Positions 12,556-25,885 of a stretch of 64,000 nt of DNA are shown here, in pieces (within the stretch, counting starts at the first letter, position 1; each line of letters opens with the position of its first letter). The notes below the pieces were generated by a model. The model saw only the letters and a program-made list of their open reading frames with translations. It was not told where the DNA came from and ran no database searches. The stretch is taken from positions 6,912,013-6,976,012 of the forward strand of contig JARCOQ010000006.1 in assembly GCA_029207755.1 (NCBI GenBank), read 5' to 3'. The translations under genes and the position numbers were made by a program. This DNA comes from Chamaea fasciata. Taxonomy: Eukaryota > Chordata > Aves > Passeriformes > Sylviidae.

Positions 12556-15500
12556 AAATCATGTTCTTCTCATCTTTGAAAAGGATGAGGGAGATGGTTT
12601 AGAGTGAAGTTTCTGAGACAGAAGAGGCAGGCTCAGCTTACCAAGTTAGTTTTGGAGGACAATCCTGAACAGTAACACTCAGGAAATGGACTTCTGCTGC
12701 TTTTGGTCTCAACTTGCAGAACTGGATGTCAGGGGAAATCCTAAATGACAGCTAGGGGAGGAGACTGGTTTCTGTGCTCTCGCTGGGTCCTGTTTCCAAC
12801 TCAATCATCATGCATTTCACTGTTGCTTCACTGAGATGAAATTTACTCATCTTTAAGGTGCTTGATGGTAAGACTTGTTAGAAATTAATCTCAGAAGTAC
12901 AAGGCACCTTTTTTTTTCTTTCTTATGGGAGTAATGAATGCCACTAAAATGATGTATAAGAGTAAAGCCCCCAGGCGTTTAGCTCCTGCTGGTTTCTCCC
13001 ACCTCACTGCAAGGATTTGTTTGGGGCTGATTTCAGGCACCACAATATGATAGTGTATCTTTCTAACTTTACAAATATAAGAACATAATTCTGTGCTGTG
13101 TTACAGCCAGTACCCACTTAGCAAAGTGCATGTGGTGGGGAGAAACCCTCAAAAACCGGGTAACTTCAAGCAATCATAGCTCATACCAGCAGAGTTCCAG
13201 CAACAGCTGCTGCTGCCATTTTTCTTTCTTAACCCACCAAATTCCTGCTAAAATAAAACTTGTACTTGGCTACCCTGAGCTCTCTGCAGTCTAGCTGCCC
13301 TCCAAAGTCTTTATGAGAGTTGCCCAGTTCACTGTATGACATAGCCTTTATTTAGCTCCTGCCAAAATTAACTGTGTTTAATTTTCTGTAAATCACAGTA
13401 CTGCCTCTGAGTTTTTGGGGACTGTATTTCTTTACACCTTTTCCAAATTCTAGGTCTGCACTGTGGTTCCCTACCAAGAAAAAGGAGACAGATGTTAGAT
13501 GAAAGTATTCTGGAGGAAAAAAAAATTGAAAATATGATGGATATCAAAAGATGAGGGAGCATTTAGGAGAGCAACTGGGCAACTGAAGTAAAAAAAATGA
13601 TACAATCCTAAAAAAAAGGCACCTTCTGTTTTCAGTTATAAAGAAACAAAGCTGGTAAACTTCTTTTGAACTTTTTTGTTTTTATTCTTAGAGGTGCTAT
13701 GTTTAGGGGAGGAAGGAAGAAGTGATTTTATGTAGCCTCCAGAAAAATGCCATGTTTTTCATACAATACTTTCCTATTCATTCTTATTTGCATACTTTAA
13801 AATATATTTTAGTTTTTGGGTTGCTCAGACAAATGATTTAAAAGGAAATATCCTTCAACAAATCTCAGCTGTTTCTGTAGTTCCTAGCATTTTAAAAAGA
13901 AAGGTCTTCTGTCTTGTATATTTACATAAAGCCTGAATTCCAGATTTGGAAGATGTAATAAAAATATGCTTTTCTGGGATTAGTTCTTAGGGAAAGAGAA
14001 TTCCCCATGACCAAAAATACCCCAGTAATAAGCATTTGCTCTGTGCTGGCACCACTGTGACCTTAAATTATGAGCTTGCCCCCATTTGTAGCCAGTTTTC
14101 CCTCTTTAAATGCACAGTTAAGTCATTTGTAAATATCATAACTAAATCTGGAAGTGTAATTTAGTGGCTCTATTTGAGGATTAAGAGGGAGAATAACATT
14201 ACTTAGAACCATATGCAATCTTTTCTGCTTTGTTCAATTTAGTTCACTCTATGCAAGCCTTATCTTACAGACATTCTTCACTCCAGCTCACTTGATATAT
14301 TTGCAATGCGGCTGATAATGCTATCAAAAAATAGCTAAATGTTTATTCCTTTACCAAAAAAATATATATATACTGTGAAGTGCACTGACAGAACATTAGT
14401 GATGTGGAATCATTTTCCCTAGGAAGGGCAGAAAGGAAAATGGTTGATTTATACTGCTTGTTTTCAAAGTAGAGGAGATTTAAAAGTGTAGAAAGAAGGT
14501 ACTGGACCTTACACTTGACCATACCGGCTGGCTTTCTTAAACACTTGGTGTAACACTCTAGTTTTCTTTACCAAGGATGCCAAAGAATTGGAATTCTCTA
14601 CTGAATACAGTCTGCATTGTGGTCTTTAGTTCATTGAGGCTTTATTTAACTTTTTTTTTTCAGTGAGGCTACCTCGCAGATTCTGGGAGTATCTGATGTT
14701 TGATTATTGTAGCAGATTGACAGTTGCTGATTAATTTATACATCTTATTTTCAATTACAAGTCTCACAAGTTTTATCCTTGCTGAACCCACCTTGTGATC
14801 CTTTATGGTAGTTGAAGTCACATTTTACTTCCTTCAGACAGTATGGATGGTGAAATAATTTTAAAGCTCTGAGCAGCTGCTTTCTATTCTGACTCCCTTT
14901 TGAATCAAAATGTCCTAATTTTTAGCCTTACCCTTTTTTTCCCATGAAAGCTCACCATTTCCATATGGACATACTGTGCTGTCAACAAACATAATTCTTA
15001 TACATTTGGAAGGAGCATGGGGCAGATCCTTGCCTGGTGTAAACACTCATAATTCTGTTGATTGTGTAGCCCATTTCAACCTGGAGGGAAACTTTGCAGA
15101 GACCACCTTTGCTCATTGCTTGGTGTGGAGACAGGCACACAAAAGGAAGTGCCTGAAAGATTACTCTGAACCGGGCAGAGCAAGGACACCTCCTAAAATA
15201 ATGGAGTCTCATGTCATCGGCAGCTAGATTTGGAAAATCTGGGTGAGGTAAAAGAGAGACTCTGAAAATGAGGCACTGGAGCTCAGCAGAGCTGACACAA
15301 AGCTGTTCCCAGCATTCCTTACCTCCCAAACTGCTCCTTCAGTGGTCTAATCCAATGCCCAAAACCAAATACCCGCACACCAATAAATCCTTTGGCTCAG
15401 CAGGGGCTAAGGAACAGAAATAGCTGTGTCTCAGTTACCACAAGGACAGATCCTCAGCCAGCAGTGGCCCCCAACACAGAAGACAAATTGAATGCAGAGA

Positions 15501-17055
15501 GACAGAAATGAAAAAGAGAGGACAATGATTCACTGGGGGGTGAAAGATCAACCATCGAAAAACAGCTGTGAGAAAAGTGACTGGGAAACGTATCTACCAC
15601 ATGCACACACACATTGATACATGGGACCAATTGAGGTAGAACATGAAATATGTATGAAAAATAATTTACTAGAAAGTTTCAGCCCAATATAAAGTCCAGT
15701 TATCAGGTGGTCATTTCCCACAGTAACATCAAACAGAGATTCATTGTTCTAAAATCTTTGATTTTCTATATTATTTCCTGTGTTTATTCCTTTTAGATCT
15801 TCATCTATCCCACACTAAAACCAGCAGGAAGACCCACTCTTGAACCTGTAGTTCAATCTAAGACTTTTAAGAGTCTTTAGTATTATTGACAAGGGAAGAA
15901 ACATGATGTAGAAAAAGGCGTTGCAACTTGTTCTTGAGTCAGGAGAACTGTAATCAGGATTGTTATAATCTTGCCATGTCTGGAAAACAATTTGAGAGTC
16001 GCTGGCCATTGTGCAATCAGCACCGGTAGTTGCACTCTTAAAATGTTGAGGAAAATTGAGGTGCTAGAACTGGCAACAGAATTGTTCTCTAACTAAATTA
16101 TCAAGGTGGAGTATCTGGTGTTCGAAATAAAAATTAGTTTTGATTAAACTTAATGTTGACAATAGAAATTAATTGTTTCACTGGCCACAGGACTGAGGAG
16201 AAACATTGTCAGCACATGTAATCAACAGCAGCTCTAGTACTGGAACTGGCATATGGGCAGCATTTGTTGACATGTAATTAGATCTACATCCAACCCTCGC
16301 TGAAATAAACTTCCCATTGATTTTAATAAGAAATGCATTAAACTCTGGACACCACGGTTCATCATAATATGGCATCTTTTCCTTTAAAATTTGGCACTGG
16401 ATCAAATTTTCTAATTTGGCTTATGAGTTTGCTACAGGGAATGACCTTACCAATATTATGTGGTATGACAGCTACAAAACAGCTGCTACCAGCTCTGAAG
16501 AATGTGAATTCTATGAGCTGGGAAAACAGTTTTTCGTGATAGATTGTTACACTGAAGTAGTTACAAGTTCAGGAAACATGGGGAAAAGAAAAAAAAGATA
16601 AACAATGAATTGCCCCCCCAAAAAGAGCACTTTAATTTTTTGTTTTCCTACCTGTGCAAGAAAGCAGCAGTTTCAGTGACTGAATAGACACTCTGAGGAA
16701 ATTTTTCAAAGCTACTCATAATGACATCAAAATTCAAAGAGAAGTCTTTGAAGATTATTATGTTCCTCATCCACATAGTAATTGTTATCTCTGAAATCAC
16801 CAGATAAATCAATTATTCTAATCAACAGGGAGATATCTCTTTCATGATCTTTTTTTTAGCCCAAGATTAAGAAATAGCTTATTTTCAATAAAACTACCCA
16901 TTGTGCAATCTACATGTCTTTGAATGTAACAACTGAATTTGGGAGTTCTTTGCAGATTTTCTGTAGGATTGGCCACTCTTCCAAAGTCACTGCCTAAGCC
17001 ACTTCTTGTCATAGTTAATGCACGGAAACAAGTATCTGCATTAAAAAAAAATCGT
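12556..17055. other. AT-rich unique sequence
   Basis: The longest frames are a plus frame at 14976-15227 and a minus frame at 14982-15329, which overlap each other and carry no known domain. No repeat family was recognised. Confidence 0.45.
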
Positions 17056-17316
17056 TGTTTATTTTTTTTTTCTTTCCAGGCCACCTACAACTACACCCTT
17101 CAGAAAGTCACAGTGTTTCTGCAGCACTCAAACATCTGCTGTGTGACTGACACTGGCTGCCTACATAATTTTATTAATGCCACTGAATATTTTGGCACAT
17201 TTCCTCTCAGACCATTAAAATGGCAATTGTTGGAGGCAGCAGCCACAAGGCTGATCAAAAGGAAAGGGTTGCAGTGCAGATGTCTGCAGCTGAGCCAGTT
17301 GCAAGGGCTTTTTTAG
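17056..17316 (+). other. Acceptor-like site followed by an open frame (possible exon)
   Basis: A long pyrimidine tract ends in TTTCCAG, with AG at 17078-17079. The frame after it is open for about 79 codons to a stop at 17314-17316. The peptide (ATYNYTLQKVTVF at its start) is not one I recognise. It could be a non-coding RNA exon, a lineage-specific exon or chance. Confidence 0.2.
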
Positions 17317-19242
17317 AACCAGTGGGGAGAAATGGGCCCTTGTAGGTTGTGATTCAGCTCATCCTACAGAAGACATCTAAAATAAGGCAGATGAACTCAG
17401 TCTTAAAACTGTGCAGTGACATAAAAGGAACTGAAGGTGACTAGTTTTGATGGAAGGGTTCACACTGCAGATAGAGACAGTCAAGTGAGATGAATTTTGT
17501 TCTGCTGGAACAATTTTGACCTGGCAGCACTTGGGATCTCCCTGTAATGAAAAAACAAGTGTAGCATGAGATTATTATATAAGATATTGTGTTTCATATT
17601 TCTCATAGAGGGAGAAGATTTAAATTACTTTCTTACCTCATGATCTGCTCGAGGTTTAAGTCACCAGTAAAATCTCCCTTACTGCAAAAAAGGTGCATTT
17701 CTGAGTTAATAAAAAAAGTGCATTATTAAGTCATCGTTTGTAAAAATTATCCCTATAAATAAGGATAACACTAGCAATGCTTCTGTTTCTTTAAATAGCC
17801 TATCTACCAAACCACCAAATAATTTAAACCATTTACCTGTTTTAGGGACTGAGTAATTAATGCAGAATTAGCAGTTTAATCTTATCTTGGTGTGGGCTGG
17901 CTGGTGTTGAATGTGTTCTTACTTTATAGTCACACTGCAAAATAAAAGGCATGTGAGGTGAGATCATTGCTGCTGGCCTGAAGCACCAACAGGGTCTGAA
18001 GCAGTGAGTTTAGAGCTGGTTTGGTTGTTTCTGTACTATCCTTTAGTTATAATGAAGTTGAAGGCACCCTGGAAAGAATGCGATACCTGGGTGTGCTCAG
18101 ACATAAAGGTGTCTCAAATTTGGACTTTTCATGGAGTGATTTCAAATGTTGAATGATGGCATTTGAAAATAATGAAAAAAAACCCCAAAAAACAACAAAC
18201 AACCCAACAAGAAACCCAGAAGATACACATCCTTGAGCCTGAAACTTGATTGGAAGAAAAGCCTTTTTGCTAACAATCAGGTGTTAGCCAGGCTCTTGTG
18301 AAAGCCCAGAATGAACAGTTTTGTGATTACTGGAGATGGTCAGCAAGAATTAGGCAAAACTTCTGTCTTTAAGTGAAAAGTGGGTGAACACATTCAAGCA
18401 TGTTGGGATGAAGTGTTTCCTCATATACACCTATTGGTGGGTTGGCCTCTGCCTGATATGAGTAGACTCTAAGAATAAATTACCATCTGTGCTCAGACTG
18501 GCTTCCTATTTGAAGCTCGAACCATACATAGTTCTCAGATTTACAGGTGGAAGATAGATCTGAGCTTGAGAATGGGCTACAGCCACATTTGGCTGTCACT
18601 GCCACTGCAAATGTGGTCCACGATGTGGTTGATGCCCTAGTACTCACAAGGGTTTTCCAGGGTTTGCCTTTTTGTTGTAGGATTTGAGCTTTCCCTCTGG
18701 CCATTGCATTGCCACTTGATGAGAAATGGTAGTATCTAAATGAGCTTTGTAGGGTTTAACGGCATTTTTAATCGACCTGCCTCCTGTCTAGGTGCCTGAG
18801 AAGAAAAATCTACAGGAACTCAAGTGGAATTGAAAGGGTAAGCCCAGAGAAGGGAATAGAAAGATCTAATTAATAGATTGTAAAACTAAAAACACTACAG
18901 TGACCATCTGATCCTGTGTAACAGAGGTCGTAGGTTTTCCCTGATTTAATTTATATTTGAACTTTATTTTTCTTTTTAAAAGCCATCTAATGCTGATATA
19001 TTAGTTACCAGTGATGGAAAATCTTGCAGACACCTTCAAGCTGTGGCAGTGATTAATTTCCAATGTTAAAAAACAAAAAAGAGGCACAGCTTTATTTTCT
19101 GTCCAAATTAGGCTGATTTCACCTTTCATGAATTTCAATTGTGAGTTGTTACAGAACATATTTAGTCAATTTCCATTCTTTTGCTCCTCTTCCAGCAAAA
19201 GATATGGTTCTGTTTTCCTTGGAATGTTATTTTAAGGGCATT
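17317..19242. other. Unique sequence, no gene recognised
   Basis: Only short frames are present. A/C-rich low complexity occurs near 18175-18215. No known repeat family was recognised. Confidence 0.5.
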
Positions 19243-19290
19243 GAGAAAGAAAAAGAGAGAGAGAAAAAAGAAAAGGAAGGAAGAAAGAAA
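19243..19290. repeat. Pure purine (GA) tract
   Basis: 48 consecutive purines of (GA)n/GAAA type lie on the + strand, the kind of sequence that can adopt triplex structure. Confidence 0.9.
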
Positions 19291-19711
19291 CTGATGGTCA
19301 GTGCCAGTGTGAGACTTGGGATTTCTTGCTCTGACAGTCCCTACTTCACCCAGCTGACAGGAATGATTATGAGCCATGTTTTGGAGCAGTGTTAAGCACT
19401 CACGATGCAGCCACCACGCAGGAACACTTAAAAGCCCCTCTGCACACAGATCTTTGTATTTTTCATGGATCCAGGTGCTTCCAAAGACCCAATAACAACG
19501 CTTCAGTACTGAACAGCTCTTTCCCCCTACCTTCCCCCCTGCAACTTTTAATCTCTCTGCCTCAGTTGCCCAAAGAATGTAGAAATGGAGAAAAATGCTG
19601 TCAGGTTAAACACTACAGGACTAGGAGATATCTGTATGCAGGAAGAAAAGGGACCATATGAGCCCATAAGAGAGAAGCAAGTGTCGGTTGGATCACTTCT
19701 ATACCACACTT

Positions 19712-20315
19712 AGAATCACAGAATCACAGAATAAGCTGAGTTGAAGGGGACCCACAAGGATCATCCAGTCCAGCTCCTGGCCCTGCACAGCACCATCCCC
19801 CAGAGTCACACCCTGTGCCCCAGAGCATTGTCCAAACACTCCCTGAGCTCTGCCAGGCTGGTGCTGTGACCACTGCCCTGGGGAGCCTGTTCAGTGCCCA
19901 GCCACCCCCTGGGGGAAGAACCTTTTTCCTGATATCCAACCTAAACCTCCCCTGACACAACTTCACTGTCACTGTCACCACAGAGAAGAGACCAATGTCT
20001 GCCTCTCCTCTTCCTCTCATGAGGAATTTTTAACTGCAATGAGGTGTCCCCTCAGTCTCCTCCAGGCTGAACAGACCAAGTGTCCTCAGCCCCTCCTCAC
20101 ACAGCTTCTCCTCAAGGCCTTTCTCCATCTTCTTTGCCTTCCTTTCGACTCTCTCCAATAATTTGATTTTTTTCTTATATTGTGGTGACCAAGGCTCCGC
20201 CAGCACTTGAGGTGATGCCACCCCAACCCAGAGCAGATCGGGACAATCTCCTCCCTTGCCCAGCTGGTGATGCTGGGTCTGATGCCCTCAGGACATGGGG
20301 ACCCTCCTGGCTGGA
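19712..20315 (-). mobile_element. CR1 LINE, 3' part of ORF2 and 3' end
   Basis: On the + strand it opens with AGAATCACAGAATCACAG, the reverse complement of the CR1 terminal octamers, so the element lies on the minus strand with its 3' end at about 19712. Reading inward, the text matches the familiar CR1 tail (GGACCCACAAGGATCATC, GAACCTTTTTCCTGATATCC) and then ORF2 C-terminal sequence up to about 20315 (CAGCTGGTGATGCTGGG). It is 5'-truncated, as most CR1 copies are. Frames within it are broken. Confidence 0.88.
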
Positions 20316-20737
20316 AATCTGAACTCCACAGCTCTTTCTGAGCTGCTCTAACCCTCACCTCAATCATCCACTTGCTCTCTGCAAACCCCAAGGAACAGAC
20401 ATGTCCACTGCCTGCTGATCCTCACGGTGGATTTGGAATCTGCTCTCTGCCAGCAGAAAGGCACTCCTGTGTCCCAGCAGGCACTGGATGGTTTTTTCCC
20501 TGTCATGTTCCCCTGACAGTCCTCCTGCTGAGGAAGGCTCCTTGCAGCTCATCACCAGGGCAGGCTACGTTTCTTGGCTGTTTGGTGCATATTTGAAGTC
20601 CAGTTCTCACCCCTGGGACATGCAACCACAGTTCTCTCCCAGCAGAAATTCCACGACTAAAAGCAGCACAACAGATGTGACCATTGTTCAGTGAATGAGC
20701 TCAGGTGTGACTAGATCGTTCCAGTCAGGTTTGCAAA
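20316..20737. other. Moderately GC-rich unique sequence beside the CR1
   Basis: It may be an older repeat or the continuation of a diverged CR1, but I could not match it. Overlapping open frames of 63-74 codons on both strands look non-coding. Confidence 0.35.
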
Positions 20738-20804
20738 TTTTCTCTCTCATTCTCTTTGCCTCTTTTTCCCTCTTTCTCTTTCTTCCCCTCTTTCTTATTC
20801 TTCT
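20738..20804. repeat. Pyrimidine-rich (CT) tract
   Basis: About 67 bp of almost pure C/T with TCTTTC words on the + strand. Confidence 0.85.
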
Positions 20805-23800
20805 AAGTAGAATAACCTTGCTCTTGGATTTGAAGAACTCTTTTTTAAATTCTCTTCAATGAAGTTCCAGTTCTTCTCGTGAAAAAATAAGGGCCATAAT
20901 ATTCAATAGAGATTTTGTGATTCTGAGAAATACTGTTTTGACTAATCGGACATTATGATTTCCAATTTAAATACCAGAAACTAATCTGAAATGAAGATGT
21001 TTATATGACTACTAGGTGGTAGATATTTTCAGAAAGAAAGAAGTTTGACACAAAATACGGAAATTGTTTAGAAAAAAATGACCTTAATATGGATCTGGAA
21101 AAAATCCAGCATGAATGAGGATTAGAAAGTAAAGTAATTTCTTTTTCTTTCTTTTCATTTTTCAATCTGAAGGGAATGCTGCTTTTATAGGTTTTAACAT
21201 AGCTTAGCTTGTTTCATTTATCTGAGTTGTGCTACCGTGACAAAAATAAGGAAAAGGATGTTTCAGCTGTTTTTTCTTTGGCCAACTCTTGTTGTGAACC
21301 ACCTTTGACCATATAGCAGAGTAAACTATTGCTTTTAGGCTGCTTAGGTTTATCAAAAACTGTGCATCTATTTTGTTTCTCATCATAAATTTTAAGTCAA
21401 AATTAAGTTTGGGTTTAGTTCTGGAGAAACTTTGTGGGCCCAACTATCAGTTCCCTATGTACTCAGAGGCACCTGAAATCCTGCTCAATTTTCTTAGTCC
21501 CTCTTGATTACTCAGGAAAAGGTCTTGTTTTTCTTTAATGGGAGACTTGCCTGGGAATCAGTTTTAGGATGAAGGTCTGTCTTTTTATTCAGCTCTCAGC
21601 TGGAGTCCAGTTGACTAATACTGCAAGACAGTATTAATACTTTGCTGTCAGAGCCTGTCAATCCAGAGAAAGCAAGTCTGACTCACTGGAAAATATCCCC
21701 ATGAGAAAGAGCCTTTCACAACCTCCTATCCCAATGCATGGAAAGATAAATGCTAGGGTTCATATTTTCCCTCCAGAGACTGTTCTTCAGGAAAAGTCAA
21801 AACAGACACATGCTCAAAGTAGGCCCAATAGATTTTACAAGATATGACATAAACAACAAAGAATTTCTAGCAGTGGCTCTCTGCAGACAGATTTATGGAA
21901 GATCGAGGGTTTGAGGATTAAACTCTCTGTTGGCTGGGGTGAGACAACCTGATTATTCTGTCCAGCTGGAAAAGAGAAGAGTAGCAGGGTCCATCTCAAG
22001 AAAATGAATCTATTTAAATAATGCAAGGCTGTCTTCAGCTGGAAGTGTCAGGGTGACACTGAACATAAACACTCATGGATTGTGGCTTGCATTGATATTC
22101 TTAAGTGAACAAGAGGCGTGAGGAAAATTGTACCAGGTGTTAAATTCATCACCTCAGAGACGGAACAAAGTGAGAAAAAAATAAATTGAAGGGATGACTC
22201 TGTATAGCAGGGAGAAGGCCTTCAGCAAGATTTATCAAATATGCGAAAAGCAAATTAATGCTACATTTAATTCAATTAAATATTTTTATAGAAAGGTACA
22301 TTGGGATACATTGCTGTCTTTTATTTTTCATTTTCACTGGAAGCCACGCATCCAAACAGATCTCTGCTGGCACCCCTAGAATATTCATGTGGAGAGGAAG
22401 GACGATGGAAGAAAAGGATGGGAAAAATTATGTGAGTAAAAATAAAAGGGGAAAAATCCAGTATAATGGCATTTTAAAAAGATGCAGATGAAATTTAAAC
22501 TTAGCTTCAGATGACTTGCCTTTTTTAAAAAATTATTTCAAGAAAACCATCCTGAAAAACAGGAATTAATTCTTTGTACAAATTTCCTAAGTGTCACCTG
22601 ACAGAATGTCTAAAGTATAATTAATTCATGCACACAGAAGCAGAAGATGCTAAAGAGAAACACATTTTCTAAAAAGTAATGCTGAAGGTCACGTCCTGAA
22701 TACATTTGTACATCTGTTTCTTTCTAGCACAACTGCAAGCAGAACTGACTTAAATCAGTATCAGAATGGCAAGTCTTGTCTATTGGTAAGTCATGCCTAA
22801 GTTTTGCTTCTGTGAGTAGTCCCGATGGCCTCAGTAGACACCACTGCTGTCCACACTGGTGAAGGGCAGTGAATCTGTTCACCTGCTCCAAACCACGCAG
22901 GTTCCTAAATACAGGTGTGGACTCTTCTCCATGATGTTCCCTCTCCTGCAAAGTCCCCAGCAGGGACTGCTCCTCTAAGGATCATCCTGGAGGCGACTCA
23001 AGGGCAGTATGATCAACGTGATGCAATCTGAATTCCACACCTTTTCTCTGGCTTATTCCCAGGGTGGCAGCAGTAAAGGAGATGTGCATGGACCTACTGT
23101 CCCTGTCCCAGCCTGCCCCTCTCTGTCCCAGGTGTGTTCCCATTTGGCAGCTGCCTTTACCCCCTAAGAGATGGAAGAGTTGCAGGTTGATGGAACAGTT
23201 GAATTGCTTTTGGATAAGCTTAAAACTCTTACAGTAATAATGTCTGTTATTGTTTTGGGGGACGTAGATACCTCTACACACCACTGTACCCCCAGGCATG
23301 ACCATACTTCATAGGCTGAGAGGCAGCCTCGGTCCCAAAGTCTTCACTCACTGCTGCTGGGACTGGAGTGTCCTAATGATGTGTAGGCAGCTGTCCCCAG
23401 GTCAACTTTCTCTGTAGTAACAGGGGAAATGTAATGTACAGGATTTCCTCCACATAGTTATCTGTGGGGAATGATGTGGAACAAAAATAATGAGTAATTT
23501 TTCTTTGGAAAATTATTTACTGACCGTAATTAAAATGTTTTGCTGTTACCTACTGCTTTTCATCAATTAAACTCAATATCCATGATGAAAAAACATTGGT
23601 ATTCTTGTCACCATTTCATAATGCAGTTATCAAGGTCTGGGTGTCATATGGGCAGGAGTCTTCAATTTTATTTAGCTGCAGTTTAGGACTGTGGTACTTC
23701 AGAGAACTGTGTCCAGCAATATGTAACTAAGGCCAAAGGGAAGACACAAGCTGCTGTAGGTTCATAATAAAAATTTCCAGATTTTCAGCTCTTTGCTGAT

Positions 23801-25610
23801 TCCACTCAACCATGCTGGCTCTCTGAAGTGCTAGTGGTGCGGAAGGAAGAAGATGCTTTATGATCCTTGATGACTATAATGTAGCATATAAAGCTCTAGG
23901 GTGCTTTCAAATTCACAGTGATCTTGTGGGGTGGAAAATTAATCATGCTGCAGCTACTAGGAGAGTATATTTTTTTTTACATTAGCTGCTTGGGTCTTTT
24001 TCCAAACCAGAAGATGATAAAGCGCTTCCCACTGCTGGATGGAGACAAAAGACAGTGTAATCAACAGAAGCAGTAAAATAAGCTGAATAAGCTCCTCTGG
24101 ACTCCTGATTACTAATGTAATTCTTTTACAATCATTTTTGGCTCTAGAAATAAGAACCATTTGCAAAGTAAGCAACTCTTTTTCTGCCACAGTCAGATTG
24201 TTGCAAATGTTAGATCTCAAATCCTGATCTACTGTCTCAAACTTAGCTGCCAATCTTTCCTTACTGCAGGATACTGGTATATTATATGTAAATGTATAGA
24301 CAGCTAAACTTTTGGAAAGTGCATGGAAATTGTTCCCTGCAGTCAACACGCATCACTAGATTCAGCTAAAATAAAATACAGACAGTGGTTTGAGGTTTCT
24401 TGAGACTTATGATATTCCTAATGAAATAAAAACCTTAGTCAGCTTTCTTTCTTCCACTTCTTTCTTGCGGGCTGATTTTGTCTTCCTATACCAGAGATCT
24501 TTCCAAAGACCTCATTCATAGAGCAGATTTTTGGGGGTTTTACGGCCCTGGATTCACCATGTGTAGAGTAATTCTGCAGGTTCATATTTGCAGGGTTTAT
24601 TTTCCAGCTGAAAACTTGCCTTTACCTAAATGAGGCCCTCAGAGGTTTCTGACATGGTTGTTGTCTCCTTGTAAGCCCTTTTCACTCCCTGTTCCAGGCT
24701 GCAGCAGCCCATGAGGACTGGGATTTCATATGCTCTGAGCAAGGTCAGGCTTTGCATTTTCCACCTTGGTGTCACTGCATCACTGAAGGGATGAAAAAAA
24801 TGGAAACAGTGTAGTTGTGACAGCAAAAACAGCTCTCTGATTCTGCAGCACAGCCACTCTTTATTCAAATTGCACATCTGCCACCTTTTTGTAACCTCTG
24901 GATCAAAACCCAGGTCAAAACCTGATACTGAACTTGGAGGGGAAAATAATTTTCTTTGAGTAGCAGCAGCCTTCACTTAATCAAGTGCTACTTGTTAAGA
25001 CGAGAAAGAAACCAGTTGCTAAACAATTGATATTTACCTTTTATTTAAATTCCAGCAGTGGAAGAATGTTTCTACCCTAGTTTAAATCAGGGTTTTATAG
25101 TATCTAGTATCTTCTAACTGCAGTCTGTCAGTCTGAAGAAGTTGCTGCACATCATCATCTCTCTCCATGCTCTGGCACCAGACCATTTCCACTGCAGTCT
25201 CCTACTTAAGTGGAAAAATTGGAAGTTCAACAAGAATAACTTAAAAATAGAAAGAAATAAATGATCATGAAATGAAAGGAGTACTGAAAACACACTCAGA
25301 AAACCCTGATGTTCACCATTAGGCTTCTCAGCTCTCCCTGTGTAGAGCTGCAGCATTTGCTAGAGCGTGCTAAGAAGCTGAGTGCGAGAGAGAGGTCAAG
25401 TATAATTGTGCGGGTTGGCACCTTCTCAAAGATTCCCATGAAATATTTTGTCTTGCAAGTCAGCTGCTTCCTGACAAAAACTGGGCACAAGCCTTGCTAG
25501 CCCACTGCTCTACCACAAATTTAATTTGGAAGCTCATAAGACAGCTCAGTAAGGTGAAAAAAACTGAATCATTGTAGTAATAATATTTTATGATAATTTT
25601 TCATTATTCG
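20805..25610. other. Unique sequence with two unrecognised minus-strand open frames
   Basis: Minus-strand frames at 23957-24349 (130 codons, with a leucine/isoleucine-rich segment resembling a membrane span) and 24626-24976 (116 codons) are longer than most of their surroundings, but I recognise no family. An inverted repeat, AATACTG..CAGTATT, lies at about 21616-21634. The rest is AT-rich and uninformative. Confidence 0.4.
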
Positions 25611-25885
25611 CAGAATGGTTTGAGTTGGAAGGGACCTTAAAGATCATCTTGTTCCAAGCCCCTGCCATGGTCAGGGACAACTGCCACTAGACCAGACTGC
25701 TCCAAACCCTATCCAACCTGACCTTGAGCACTTCCAGAGATGAGGCAGCTTCTCTGAGCAGCCTGTGCCAGTGCCTCACCACCCTTGCTCTCAATAATTT
25801 CTCCCTTATAGCCAATCTAAACCTATTTTCTTTCAGCATAAATTCGTTACCCCTTGTCCTGTCATTATGGTGTCATAGAAGTCTT
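25611..25885 (-). mobile_element. CR1 LINE 3'-end fragment
   Basis: The + strand reads CAGAATGGTTTGAGTTGG, then GGACCTTAAAGATCATCTTG and later GCCAATCTAAACCTATTTTC, which is the reverse complement of the CR1 tail. The 3' end is at about 25611 and the copy is 5'-truncated near 25885. All frames are broken. Confidence 0.88.

Noticed and set aside
19724..20555. Overlapping minus-strand frames of 63-101 codons as a small gene cluster
   Set aside because: Most of the region is a CR1 fragment, and the frames overlap each other in different registers with no intact domain.
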